This document shows positions 24,601 to 39,600 of a DNA stretch of 64,000 nt, one piece after another. This DNA comes from Athripsodes cinereus (taxonomy: Eukaryota > Arthropoda > Insecta > Trichoptera > Leptoceridae): NCBI GenBank assembly GCA_947579605.1, contig OX388322.1:11718001-11782000 (forward strand), in the 5' to 3' direction. Made by a program: the position numbers and the translations under genes. Position 1 is the first letter of the stretch. Each line of letters starts with the position of its first letter. The notes under the pieces were generated by a model. It had not been told where the DNA came from and did no database searches. It worked only from the letters and a program-made list of their open reading frames with translations.

Positions 24601-27600
24601 ATTGTTTTATAAGACGTAGATATATTAAATTACTTTATTTTTGGTGTGAATCTTTTAGAGGTTTGCGGTTAAAGAGGAAGGCTTTATTACCCATTATTTA
24701 CTTCATCTTTAATTATTGTAATATTATGATTTCGGTGGTTTTTTGACACGTTATTTGACTTACCTCACACAAAGAATATTGTTTTGTTGTATTAAGTTTT
24801 AATAATCTCAATTTTTCACTTTTTTTCTTAACTGCGGTAGTCTTAGGGTTGTCTGGAAGACGTATGTAGACAACAAGTCCATCTTTTGAATATTCATTGT
24901 TGGTGCACTGTTTTATACTTTTGATTTGACTATTATTTATCTTTTTCCTTATCATTATATTGTAATAATTTTGTAGCAAAAAAATATAATTGTTATTATT
25001 ACTAAAGAATAAAATATTTTGTGACACTACCCTTAGTTTAAACAAAAAAAATCAATTATTGATGTCCTAAATATCAAATAATGAAAATAATTTACAACTA
25101 AATGTCACTTTTTTTCAAATTATAACAAAATAATACCAAATGAAGAAAGCAATAACTATTTTATTGTTAACTATATATTAATATGAACTTTATTAATAAC
25201 TATATTAATATGAACTTTATTAATAACTATATTAATATGAACTTATTAATAACTATATTAATATGAACTTTATTAATAAGTATATTAATATGAACTTTAT
25301 TAATAACTATATTAATATGTACTTTCACTTAATACAGTATAGTATGTCTGTTGATTTTTCTAGTGAGGAAGAACGTAATGGGACAGCGTATGGAGTGATC
25401 GATTTTAAAATATGTACATAAACGTCTTCTCTGAGCGATAAAATAAAATTTGCGTAGATACATTTTGATAAAAATACATAGCATCGTTACTTAAATAATG
25501 CGTTTTATTTTTATATTGCAAAAAACTCACAATAAATCTTTTTTTGTCTTGTCAGATTTGAAGGTAATATAATGAAATGAATTTCGTCATGTGTTAATTT
25601 TATTCTTAAGTGGTTCTCAAATAATGCAAAGATTTTGAAATTAATATTGACTGTGCTTATATTTCGTCGCGTCCTTCTTACATTTCCCATCCATCATCTA
25701 CTGTATTATGCTGGCGTGATGAGATGAATAGTGCTTAAGCCGGATACAAGATAAATTATATTCGGTGAGATTTTAAACCATATAACTGAATGTTAGGTCA
25801 CTGTCATAACGTGTAGTGGCTTATAATGAGCTCTTCTATTTGCATTCAATTAATACCTTCTTCTTCTTAGTCAGCCATCTCTCCACTGCTGGATATAGGC
25901 CTCTTCCAAACTCTTCCAATCATTGCGGTCCTGTGCCCTCTGTATCCATTTCCTTCCCGCGATTGGAGTAATGTCGTCAGTCCATCTCTTTTGTGGTCTC
26001 ACACATTAAGGGTTGCACCCTCCCTCACCCATGGATGTTGCAGGAATGTCAATTCCCATGTCATCCATACTCTTCATGCAAATTCTTCTCAAGGAAGGGC
26101 TCAAGGTTCGCCTGAAGGGCTATCCCCGACAAAATCCTCCCCAAAATTAAATACAACCGTTAATGTCCACCGACTCCATTGTTTACAAAAGAACTTAAAA
26201 TTAACTTACAGTTACGTATTTACTACGTACTAGTTGTTAGCCTAAATTATACAAAATATCTTAAGACTAGATTGAAATTCTTAAAACTAGTTGCATTTCA
26301 TAGCCACAATCAATTACACAAGCAGTTTCTTCTAAGCGTAGTGTATAATATGTTTAGTATATCTGTAATCATAAAAGAAATTGATCATTACATGCAAAAC
26401 ACACACAACAAATGAAAGTGGTAGGAAAATCACAAGTTAGGGTCCAATCATTCTCTCTTTCTGTGTTTGGAAGCCGGTTGCATCAAGCGATTGATCCTAA
26501 AAAAAAAAAAAAAAAAGGAATACCTCCCTTTATTGGAGGAAAGGACGTCACAAACAAAGTGAGTTCGGTAAGGTCAAAAGGTCTCTGTAATCATACTGGA
26601 AAAACGGACTAAAAAGCATCAGCGGGAGCGGACCCAGGTCGTCTAAGGAGTTCCCACCTGTCCCTCCAGGACTCGGCGAACTTTCGAAAATTCTTGAAAT
26701 TATCTGGATTCAATGTGAGCTCACCAAACCAGACTGGTCTTGGGGTGTCTGGAGTCATACTATCAATCATTTCTCTTCTCGCCTCGTCCATAATTGTGCA
26801 TTCCCAAAGGATATGCTCTGCATACTGGGCACCACCACCACAGGGACACCATGGTTCTTCTACAAGGTTCAGCTCAAAGAGTTTTCCCTTGAGATCTCCA
26901 TGACCTGTGACTAACTGAGTCATAAAATGATCCAGAGCAATAAACCTTCGCTTCATTCGGACTCTGACATCAGGAAAGAATTTGTAAACGAGTCTGCCAC
27001 TTCTCCCCGAATCCCATCTCTCCTGCCAAACATCCATCGTTTTCTCGCTGATCATCCTAAGTGCAGTGTTTGTATCCTGTCTTCTTGTCCCTCGAATGAC
27101 AACCATGCCAAAATGTACTGCAGTTCCATCTGCACACAGGCTGCGACGAGCTGCCCGCTCCAAGACCTCCAGATCTGCTGGGAGAACACCTGCAATAATG
27201 GGCAAACCCTCAGTTGCGGCAGTCCGATATGCCCCTACCAATGCCAAAAGACAAGTCCTCTGTCCTCTTAGTAAGGCCAGTGCAACACAGCCAACATTCA
27301 ATCTGTGCGACCACACCCTCGCAGCATATGTTATCTGAGCTACGTATGTTGCTTTATAAATGGTCAACAATGTTTTAGGTTTAAATCCCCAGGTCCCTCT
27401 ACTGAGTTTCCTTAGAGTTACAAATAAGGATCTGGCCTTTTCTGAGATCATTCTAGCATGATGCAAAAAGGAGAAACGCCGGTCCAGGTACACCCCCAAA
27501 TAGCGGAAGTCCTCAACGAGTCTCACAGATTGATGCCCCATCCTTAAAGTTGGATTACGATTACGACTCAGATCACCCTTCATAAGCATCGCTGCGGTCT

Positions 27601-30600
27601 TGGCTGCTGAAAATTCCAGACGATTCAGAGCACCCCATTCGAGAACTCGACTAATAGCAACAGAAAAAGAATTCTCAATTGCCGCTCTTGTCTCACCAGC
27701 CACAAGCAGAAGAGCATCGTCGGCATACGCAATTATTGTTACTGATTTTGGTAATCTCATGGTAAGCAGGTCGTCAAAAAGAACATTCCACAAGTATGGG
27801 CCGAGAACTGAGCCCTGTGGGCATCCCATAGTAACCTCTCTAGAAACGATGTGTCCAGCATATGTAATTGTAACAGAGCGATCTCGAAAATAGTCCGAAA
27901 TAATCCCGAAAAGACTAGCAGGACACCCTCTGGCTTTAAGCTTAGAAAGAATGAGGGGCCACCAAGCATTGTCAAAAGCACCCGAAATGTCGAGAAAAAC
28001 GCCCAGTACATACTTTTCTCTTCTGTTATTCTTCCATTTCATACATTCTAAAATGGCATGTTCAGTGGATACGCCCCGACGAAATCCAAACTGATTCAAA
28101 CTGCCCATTGACAAAACTCTTTTGTGGTCTGCCGAAGCTTCTTTTGCTACTCCGTGGTCGCCATTTGAGGATTCTAGGAGTCCATCTACCGTCGTTTCGT
28201 CTCACAACATGACCCGCCCATTGCCACTTAAGCTTTGCAACACGATCCATAATATCTGTGACTTTTGTTAGGTGTCTGATGTCTTCGTTTCTAATTTTAT
28301 CTCTCAGACTCACCCCTAACATTCGTCTTTCCATAGATCTTTGTGAGCATTTTAGATTGTGGACACTTACTGCAGTTAGCGATATGGTTTCTAGTCCATA
28401 TGTTGTCACTGGGAGGATACATGTTTCGTAGACTTTCTTCTTTAGGTTTCTTGGGATATCTTTACTGGTGAGTATATTTTTCAATTTTCCAAATGCTGCC
28501 CAGCCCATTTAATTAATATTAATACCTATATCATTATAATTAGCGGAGGTATTTATTTATTTATTAACTTCTTTCAAGGGACAAACAGTCAACACAGTAA
28601 ACATTACAAAAATCAATATTACATACGACACAGACCACAAGAGTCCCCCTATATTACCACAGTATAAAAATTCGATGCAACTAAAATAAGGAAACACATT
28701 AACAAATAAGTATATGTAAATACATTCTAAAAACTCTAACAATGAACTTTCACAAAGATCAATATCATCACGGTATTTCTATCAAATGGAGTAGCCAGCA
28801 GACAAACAGCATGTAATATTTGTGTAGGACGTCTTCTTTGTGCTGCAAATAATAAATCATCCATGTTTGAAGGATATCCTAAAGGAAGGACGTTATCGAC
28901 AAATCGAAGATGTTAAATGTCTCACAAAAGATGTTCACCACGTCTCAATTAACATTATTCCAACAAATATTTCAATCCTCTTTACTCTATCGATTAATTT
29001 GCGATAATTTCATATTTTTTTTAAGACAATGACTATCCTTGATTCGGTAGAATTTTATCCAGTATCTCAACGGTTATTAAATTAAATCATCACATATCGG
29101 ATATTTATCGGATATCCCTTTCATCTCTAGTACGTACTATACGTCTAGTACATAATATATAAACATAATGATTCCTGTTATTATGGAGATACAGTGCAGC
29201 CTCCCACGGGGCGACTGCGACCCCCAACCCCCTCTAAAGTGACGCTAAGTAGATTCTCTACAGAACATTGATTAAGTTTCAAAATCCTTTTAACTTTTCA
29301 CCGCCAATCACAATATCGCATCCCGCCAGCCGTCAAAATTGACAACTACAACTCACAACATGGTTGTCTTGAAGTTACATAATTTATGTTATGTTTCCTT
29401 TTTCATGCTGTTGTGGATTAGATTTTCACTATTTTCACTATATTAATTGAATTGATTTTGGTTTCGGTTTTCTGATTCCTATATCTGAGATTCAATTCCT
29501 ACGATTGACTTGTTTCACCTTTACGACATTGTAAGAAGAAACGTCCAGTGTGAAAAAAATAATGTGAAATTATTTAGTGATGATAATAAAAATTCTTTTT
29601 GCTTAAGTCTATTACTTTTGCATCGTCTTATATTAAATGATGGCCCGTGAATAAACAAATTTATAATATATGTTTGTTCAAAACCATCAAAGCATAGTGG
29701 ATAAATCCAATGCTTCATTTGCATACTCTATCTACATTATATAGTAACTGTCCATGAATGAATGAAGCAATGAACTTCACTTAGTGATTTTCAACATTTG
29801 GGATACATGTTTATTTAGGTGCATATAATTTTTTAAAAATGAATTTATGTATATACCTATATATACAAATTAGTTAATTATGTGTGTAAGGAAAATATGA
29901 AAAGAAATTCGCAATAAATTTGAAATTAAAAGTAACCTCAACATTCAAATGTTGTAACAATATGTGTTTTTAATGAAAATTTGTATTAACTTTATATAGG
30001 TACTTACCAAATAAAAAATGCATCTAGTTTGCACAGTTCAGCTGAAATCCATAGTAGAATGTATATATATGTAGATACTCTCGTTCGCATTTGCATCAAG
30101 TTATAATGCATCGAATAGTTAATACGGTGATGAAGCTTTCACGTTATAATGATGGAATATGTAAAACTCCACCATACATAATGTAACTGATACTAGCGAT
30201 AAGGGGCGTAAGTGCTACCTAAATGTCTGTAATGCAATGCAGTGAATACTGTTTACTTTATAGAAGTTTCTGACATTCGTGTTAATTATTTGAAAATATG
30301 CACTTCTTAGCTTTTAATTACTTCGTACTGTAATTAGTTTAAAGTTCTTACTCTTATCCCATCACTCTAAAATGTTTTTTTTTCATGGGAGCATGAAGGC
30401 GAAATCGGAAAAAAACCATTGCTAATTGAGAAATTTATGATATTGCTAAAACTTTCACTAATTAATTTAGTTTTTTTGAGATCAAATAAATGAGAAAAGT
30501 TGAGTGATAAACTGAGACCTGTTAAATTAAATTCGCAAAAGGTAAGTGCTTACGACAAGCAATAATTTGTATATATCTAAAAACTATATTAAATAATTTG

Positions 30601-33600
30601 GTAATTTTTTGTCATCTGTAACATTCGATCAAACAATCAAGGCATTTCCCCACAATGGGGTAGCCAGCGGACTAATTAAATGTGTCAAATATACAAATTG
30701 TCTTCTACCTGTCAATAGAGAAGATAAGACATTCATGATGGGTGGTATACCTCATCGCTGAACTGAAAATATTAAAGGCCTTAAACGTGATATTTTATCT
30801 GTAAATGTTATGAGGTAATGACCCAAAAAGGGAAAACGATGTTGTAAATTTATGAATATCATTAGTGTGTGTACTGTTAAAATTCATCTGAAAGAAAAAT
30901 ATATCTGCAAAATAAGACTCAAAATTTGTATGTACATACCTACTTGTCCTTAATTCGAAGGGAGGAAGATACTTAGATGATATCAATTTTCATTAATGCA
31001 TAAATATTTCACGCAGTTTGAAATCTTTAGAAGGTAATATTTTATTCCTCAACAAGGTTCTGGAGCTTGGTCAGGTGATGATATTCATCTATTAATTAAT
31101 TGTTTTTGTTCCGTTTGTAACTATAAACCATTTGAACCTTTGATAAAATTGTCTAGATTAAAATACGTATCTAATTCAAAGGTTTTATATTAGCATGTTA
31201 AGGTGAACATTTACATAACATAAATATGCAATTTGGGTTGGATGCTCTCAGCCATATTGTACATACACAACTATAATACATACAATATATATATATACAA
31301 ATCTCAATTAGTTAATACACATAGTATTTGTAGTTTAGTAGCTTTAACTGTTCATTACTTTGCGTTAACACATAACATTACATGTTCTGTATAGGTAGAA
31401 ATCCTCCTCTTCTATTCTCTACGTGTGTCTGAATAGTAATTTTAAACATTTCACATTTATGAGAATTGTTTAGGATACCAGTTGAATACCTTCTCAAGTT
31501 TGTTATATTCAAATTAAACAATACTTCTCTGTTCGAGTTGATACGTTCGTTCATAGATTTTTTTTATAACATGTTTTATATATTTTTCGTAAGTAAGTTC
31601 CAATAATTATCTATCCATTACTATCAGGTAAAATCTAATGTAAAATATATTTATAAAATAGATTTCAATTTATAGTAATGAATAGATAGTTTATTGAAAC
31701 TGGTCATAATAATGTAATTTAGACAAGGGCAGGAAATGTATTGGTATATTTTTAGACTTGGCAAAGGCTTTCGATACCGTGTCGCACACAATCCTACTCA
31801 AGAAACTCGAGCAAATGGGTGTCAGAGGTCTATCTCAGAGGTGGTTTACTTCTTATTTGGCGAGACGGAGACAGTCGGTTCGTGTTGGAGAGTGGAAGAG
31901 TGGCGGTCGCCCCTGTGGAGCCTATGGAGTTCCTCAGGGTAGCATACTGGGGCCTCTTCTGTTTTTGGTATACATAAACGATTTTTGCGAAAAAAAACTT
32001 TTAGGGGGTAAAGTTATCACATTTGCGGACGACACTGTCCTTTTGTTTGAAGGTAAAGATTGGTGTACCGTTTCCCAGCTCGCTCAACGGGGTTTTGACG
32101 AAGCAAGCTCGTGGTTGAATGAGAATCTATTGACTCTAAATACGGAGAAAACTAAAGTGGTTTGTTTTCATATAAGCGCACGGTCACTCCCGCCCAGCGA
32201 TGTTGAGATTCATGTACACTCAGATTATGGAAGTTCAACTCAAAAAATAGAACTCGTGCAGAATGTTAAGTATCTTGGTGTACAGATCGATTCGAATTTG
32301 AGCTGGAAAGCTCACGCTTGCATTCTAAATACACGAGTAAGAAAACTCATATACTTGTTCAGGCGACTTAGAGAGATCCTAGATTTCCCATTGTTGCGCT
32401 CGGTGTACTATGCGCTGTGCTACTCCATTGTGAATTATGCAATTTTGAGTTGGGGGGGTGCGGCCGCAAGTGTGTTGAGTTCGTTGACCAGGGCACACAG
32501 AATAGTGTTAAAGGTGATGTGTGGACATCCCTACATCTATCCAACGGGGGATTTACTGAGGGAGTGTCATGCCTTGGACGTGAGACAGATTTATATTTTA
32601 AGGTTAGCTGAATATCACCATGGAACAGCACCTGCGATTCCGTCTGCTACGCACCTGCATTTCACCAGACAGGTTTCTGATCAGAGACATTCTCAAGTGG
32701 AGACAAATACAACCTTCCGCCAGCGATTCCATACTGTATTGGCTCCGAAGGTGTATAACTCACTTAAGTTAGAGTGGAGACTCTTGCGGGGTGACGGCGC
32801 ATTTAGGGGTGTGATTAAGAGGCATCTTGTTGATATTGGGGTGGATGAGTCGGAGGCCTTACTGAGGTTTTTGGTGTGATGGGGTGAGTGTTGTTGTTGT
32901 TGCTTTTTTATTGATGTTCTTAGATTTCTTGGATTGAGAACTTGTTCAGTTACATATTCGCTCACTCTCGTATTTGCCCGCGAACTCACTCATTGTCATA
33001 CATAGCTTTTTACCTGAACTAATAAACTAACACACTGTTGAATCAGCCGCTAACCTATTGACTCGCTCATTCACTGGCTTTTGCTGGCATTCGGGGCTCA
33101 TTGCGAAGCCCAGTGCACTGGCGTGAGCATTGGAAAACTCACCATCTCATTATTGAAGACTTATATACTGACGTTCATGACAATTATTACTAACCCAACT
33201 AACACAGCCAATAATGACTCATTCGCAGACAGATTTCACTCATTGACATTACTAGATTATTCTCTGACCCATTTTTGTATTGTAGTGTGTGTTTATTTTT
33301 GTAATTGACCGTATTGTGGAGACATGTTTGTAAATAATTGATTTTGTTTGACTAGATGTTTTTTATTAATTAATTGTAAGGTTTTAGCTTTCTTTTTTTA
33401 TTTTTGCTAACTTCAAAAGCTCTATTGTTTTGTATCTCATTTGTATTTCTGCCACAACACAGCCCTATGGCTAGTGTGGAAGACATTTTTTGTGATTGTA
33501 TTAAGTATGTTCAACTGTGTTATAATGAAAATGTAAAGACGATATTATTATTTGAATAAATTATTATTATTATTATTATTATAAGTCTATCTTAAATCTA

Positions 33601-36600
33601 GGGTCGGCGGATTAAAGCACATAAGTCAGAAATGGCAACTTTACAGTACAAACAAAATATACAATAAAAGTCTAGTTAAACAAATTTAAAAAAATATTCA
33701 TAAAAGTTTATTAAAAATATAAATTTGTAGACATATATGACTTGTGTTCTTTAATATAGTTGTGTATTGATTAAAAACAGGCAAGTTGAAACAATAAAAA
33801 AATATGGTATTTTTGGCTATAGACTTTATGTGCTTTAGTCCACCGACCTTAGAAAATATAATCCCTATAAAAATAAATGTTGAGTACGTTCGATAAAATA
33901 TGTGTATCTTGAGCACTTTGAGGGGAATTAAACTATGCATTAAAAGCTTATATTTATTGAATTAATGTATTCAAGATTCTACGAGTCCACTGATCACATA
34001 ATATCATTTTTAATGTCAAAGCTTTATGTAAATTTTAGTCCAGTTCCATAGAAACTGAATTAGGTACTAATAAAATTTGTAAAATGCTATTATCCCGTAA
34101 CACGCTTATTAGACGAGAGTCCGTATAGAGAGCATAATAAGTTTCTCTGGATATTTTATACTTCGGAATTTTTGTTTTTCTTTTTTAATTTTGGCTAGAC
34201 GATGCTCTCGATGGATCGTGATGCAAATATCATAAACATGAATAGGACCTCGAAGTTCTATAGCAAATGTTTCATTTAGATGCTCGTTATGTTTACTGAA
34301 ATTTGAATAAGGAAGGTTGCTAGATGGTGATAAAACTTTGCATACATAAAGTAATTAACATCAGTAACTACATATTATTATGTATCATTATGTATTATAT
34401 GTGGGTATACTGAGTACCTATCTCATTCGTGTCAGAGGCAAAGTAATTTGTTTACATACTTTTCATTATAGTTGCCTCATTCATCTTCCTTACACCTTAT
34501 TCATTCACACTAAGTCTAAATCTGTCTTTTAAATTTTTCTCATACTACATGCTATGATGATAAAGTAAATCGATACCATTAATTACTATTACCTTGTCAT
34601 TTTTAAACTATATAATAGCCATCGGAATTGGTCGTTCACAATATTCCGTAAGTTTTCGATTATTGTCTACATAAATGACAGCTATTTGTATTCGTAGAAT
34701 ATCAGCTTTGATATAATTATTTACCATCTTCATTCAGTGATGTCACCCATTCTGATTCTTTTTATGTTGCGAAGAGGACAATCTGTTTGTTTTATTATTG
34801 CAGTTAGTTCATATGTAGTTCACTTGAATTGTCAAAGGAATAACTGAAATAAGAAGCATAAACATATAACATAAACTCGCCCTCTGTACATTGAATTGTA
34901 TAACTGATATTCTTATGATACTTTGTATTGATTTGAAATAATGTAACCAATGTACAGTGAAGAATAAAATAAATAAATAATCTTTGCATTATGGTTTACT
35001 AATAAGAGTTTGTTTTAGTTATGGTTAGAAGAATCTTTAGAAGAAGAGTTGTCGAAAAATCCTCGTTAAATATTACATTATTTATATTCACTGTCTTTAA
35101 GCAAACTAGGTAGGTACTAAGGGAAAAAACGGTATAATAATATTATCCATGTCGTTGAGTGGTTGAGTTCACCTACAACATAGTAAATCCCCTCAACAAG
35201 AAGGCTAGGAGTAAGGATAAAATGGTTATATATAGGTACCTACTTATATTGAAGGAAAGTAAAGTTGTTGTCTCATTGTTTACGAATACGTCACCACTTA
35301 TGCACGTTTTAATGCATACATATTTTATTATACTACTATACTATCGTCGATTCGTGTCCCAAGTGGCGTAGGCAGAGAGAACGGAACGCTAAATAGATCT
35401 ATCCTTACATACTTCTTTCGCTTCTTCTATATTCATACAATTACTCATACGCGCACGTTTATTTCTCTTACTTAACACATGACCGTCCTTGAGAATTTGA
35501 TCCACGTGATCAAGCCACGTTGTTCACTGACGCCCTCGCTTCCTCACATCCCTTCTTCCAGTACATTAATATACATATTTTAATACATTAATATGCATGT
35601 TTGTTTAAAAAACTGCCCAAAACCCTTGCATCCTCCCTCACCAATAAATGTTACAGGAATGTCAGTTTCTATGTCGTCCATACTCTTCATGCAATTTTAT
35701 TCTAAGGAAGTGCTCAAAGTTCACCTGAATGATTGACAATGTCCTTATAAGACGAAAGACGTCTCTCTCACAGAATAAAACAATAGTAGAATAAAACACT
35801 TGTTTTATTTATTTCGTGAAGGACTCCCCTTGACAAAATCCTTCCTGAAATTAAATACAACCGTAAATGTCCACCAAAACTTTACTTCAATAATATAGAC
35901 TTAGAATTAGCTTACAGTTACGTATTTTCCACGTTTGCTTAGACTAATACAAAATATTAAGACTATTATGAAAATTTTCAAAACAAAATATTTTTCTCGG
36001 CCTTCACACTTCTACAAACAAATGAAAACAATATTTCGAGATGTTGTGTTCGTTGTTCACTCGGTATCTGAAATCATAGAAATATTAGTTCAATTTACAG
36101 GTTAAAATATAAGAGATTAAAGTTATTTATAAAATTAAAAAAGTCATTGCTATTCATTTTGTCCTAGTCCAAAATTGAGCTCAGGATCTAGTGACTCACA
36201 GGCAAGAATGATACCACCGCGCCACACGACTGTCGATTAGGTGTAGGTATATAACCAAAGTCAAATTTGCAACTTTTAAATAATTATTTCAGTATATCGT
36301 TGCAACGATGTTTGATATTAAATTTGCACAACGGTCGACCAACTGTTATCTAAAAGTACTTCAATATAACAACTATCAACTGCCAAGCAAGTACTTTGAT
36401 AAGCTTTTGATGTCTCCTTATTTTACAACAAACAGTAAGGCGTACCTTCAATAATTGATAAGAAAATATAATTATACAACTCGGATATAAGGACAATAAA
36501 GACTTGATAACAATTATTTTATCAAGTACCTACCCACCAAACTACTAGTTTTATACTTGACATCGTTTAGTACCCTACCCATAGCTATCTTTTATTTCTT

Positions 36601-39600
36601 TTTTAAAATTTGAATTTTTAATAAGTCCAAATGCACCCCATATAATCTCTTTACGTCGTGAAGGAAAAGTGACAGGATTCGAAATCAGGATTTCTCTATT
36701 GGAAGCTCAAGACTCCATCATCAGGCTACCGAACAAAAAAGTTAGTCACAATTAATTAATTTAGTAAAACACATTTCCAAATCTATTAATATCTTCTGAT
36801 TGGACGTACATTACTCGTAAAAGATAAAAATGTAATTTTTCTTTGAGTATTTTTCACATTATCTAGGTATAAAATGTTTATTAGTATGGAATTAAGATAC
36901 GTACAATAGATCATTTGTATGAACTTAATAGATCAAACTTGCATTGAAGTTTCCTATTACTAGTCTGGTAATTGACTTAGTTTATTGTGGCAGCATTACT
37001 CATGTATTTAGGTGCAATGCCAGAAAAGAGAAAGAGAGAGAGAGACTCTGTTTATGTGAATAGATTAGCAAACACACGTACTAACGAACGGACTGAAATG
37101 TCTACGTAGAGATTATAACATACTAGTTACTTACGTTTTGTTTACTGCTATTTGTTATTGGTATAAATGTAATTCAGTAGTTTCTAAGGTAAAGAACAGA
37201 GACACGGAGACGTTTTGTTATATTATTAGGTATTGTAGCTAACTATACCTACCTATATATGATTGTGATACGGTTCAGTTGTCACAGAGGAAGTGTTCCT
37301 TATTTTTACATTGTACCTATAAAATATACCTATTTATATTGTATAGGTACTATATATATACCTACTTTCATACAACTATTTTAGTTTTCATACAATCTAT
37401 TCTATTCTACTTTCAAAGGCCATCCACTCGTTTACGAGTGATCAGGTTTTCATACAATCCACTAGGTATTATGGGATCCTTTAAGTTTACTTCTATTGCG
37501 CAATACAAACTCATAGCTAGCTCTTACCAGAAGTCAATTCTCTCTCTTTTTATTTTTCATATATGTTTTGTCAACCTACTGTGTGTGTCTCTATGTAATA
37601 AATAAATATCCTTGGAGTCCCCTCAAAGAGTAAGTGTCCTACTTTTTAATTAAACATTACTAATGATATTTTTCTAATAATACCTTCTATTCAGCTAGGC
37701 CACCTATCATGAATAGGTAAGCTTCAGGTAAGCCACCTTTCATGAATATTTTTTTTTATTACGATCTGCATGTTTATCACACGCAGTGTGTCCACTGGCC
37801 ACCCCACTTGTAGGATATGCCGTGATGGTATATATACTTATTACAATATCTATTATTAATTACATTTATATACATCTATGTGCGTATTTCCTTTGTATCT
37901 CTGCCAAAAATGTTTTTTATTAACTTCCTGTAATAAATTACAGAATCACTGATATGTTTTCAATACATTAATCAAATGAAAAAAATATACCTACGCACAA
38001 AAGTTATAAAAAATGGGAAGCAATTTCACCAGTGATCGAGAGATTCTACAAATCTATTTGGTCAACTTAAACTCGCTTTGTTTAGTAATTTTGCAGTATA
38101 TATATATTATAATCGTATGGCATGTCAGGCGCTATAAATCATAAAAATCACTAAAAACAAAAATCATAAAAAAATGTCAAAGAGATAAAATTGTAAAAAA
38201 AATGTCAAAAAGATTAAATTGTAAAAAAAATGTCAGAAAGATAAAATAAAATAAAATGTAAAATAAAATACAATCGCAAAATATTTAAAATGTATAAAAT
38301 GACTCTTGTATCCCTCAGCCAAATTCTGGCTTCGGTAACTACGTGCCACCGAAACTTGCTTTAAAATATTTTCTAAGTATTGATGTCTGATAAATTATCT
38401 CAAAGGATTCAAATTAATTAATTTAAAGATAAGATTCCAGATTTTTTATTTGGTACCTACTTACTATTTAGACGTGGAACAAAATGATTAAAAAGAAAAT
38501 TGAATAAAAAATGTAGCTACTATGAATATAATTAAATTCGTTGGCTATTATTATTATTTCGGGAGAGAAGCTTCCCTCGGGAATTTTCAGTTAATTACAT
38601 GAAATAAATTCACTCTGAGGATCGCAAATAAAAAAGAATTACAGATTTTACAGTATCAATCGAAATTCGCGTAAAAACTGGATCAAATGAATGACGATGA
38701 AGACTTACTTTTGGGCTTTTTCTCTATCTATTGTAATATATTTTACCTATTATTGTATTTTGTGTATAGGTGCATGCAAAAATCAACTACTTACTCTATG
38801 GGTGCATGCATATTTTTCAAATATTTCGAGAACTTAAAATTTGTTAGTTTTTGTAATAGTATTCCTACGAAATTTATTCTTCAAGACAATATAAAAACGT
38901 AATAAACTTAAGAAAAAACATAGTTTACCTATATTTTCTTGTTATCAGACCAACATATAGTATTTTGATTATTTCATTGATTTTTCGATGGATTCACACT
39001 CGTGAATGTATTTTGATTTGATTCACACTCGTATTTTGATTATTTCATTGATTTTTCGATGGATTCACACTCGTAAATGAATGGATGGTTTAGAATAGAT
39101 GAATATAGACTCGTGAAGAATAGAAATTAAGTTTAAATCCTAGATAAAGGTATATAATAGATTTTGATGTTTGAAAATTTGAATTCGTGGGTAGCCTGGA
39201 GGTAGAGTCTCGGCCTCGTGAATAAGGCGTCCGTGGTTCGATCCCAGGTGCCGGCAAACTTCCCTTTCACGACACAAGCTTTTAGTAGCTTACTGTGAAA
39301 GGTGTATAAGGTTGTATTTGGGTGTAAAATAAACAAAACCCAGATATATCATTTTTAACAAAAAAAAACTTGATTTCGAAACAGGGTAATGGATTAATAT
39401 ACGAAGTATTTATTTCCGACTTGCACCAAACTTTCACCTACGATTAGTTTATTCCTTGGTTGTGGCGTAACGAAGGATTAAAGTTAAGCAGATGTAGGAT
39501 AATTTTTTATTATAAAACAAAGTGAGGGTTGTATATTACGAAAATAATATTTTTTATTTACTTTTCATTTATGGTTGACGATCCAGAATTTTCTTCTACT

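Larger units (their letters stand above)
21691..25848. other. Receptor intron 1, first part
   Basis: Contains reverse copies of the anonymous family (about 21940-22165) and of the 17461-type LINE fragment (22566-22730), a SINE (23098-23280), a plus anonymous-family fragment (about 23905-24000) and a tandem repeat (25166-25325). A moderately GC-richer patch at 24300-24500 is unassigned. No alternative exon recognised. Confidence 0.5.
25858..28517 (-). mobile_element. 5'-truncated RTE-like LINE, interrupted by an R1-like LINE
   Basis: Two pieces, 28131-28517 and 25858-25999, are collinear minus-strand parts of one RTE-type element. The first encodes AFGKLKNILTSKDIPRNLKK, LPVTTYGLET, MERRMLGVSLRDKIRNEDIR and KLKWQWAGHVVRR. 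The second encodes RWTDDITPIAGRKWIQRAQD and DWKSLEEAYIQQW, the usual C-terminus. The whole is flanked by a 9-bp duplication ATTAATACC (25849-25857, 28518-28526). Confidence 0.82.

Noticed and set aside
26499..26515. Poly(A) run as the 3' tail of the R1-like LINE
   Set aside because: It is an A run on the plus strand while the LINE is on the minus strand, and the element continues to 26000 where the target duplication begins.
26694..27893. Several plus-strand open frames over the R1-like LINE
   Set aside because: They are antisense shadows of the minus-strand reverse transcriptase, which has RT motifs and a zinc knuckle.
39184..39260. A genuine tRNA gene
   Set aside because: Good A and B boxes, but no full cloverleaf with paired acceptor stem, and identical heads recur joined to a common SINE body.
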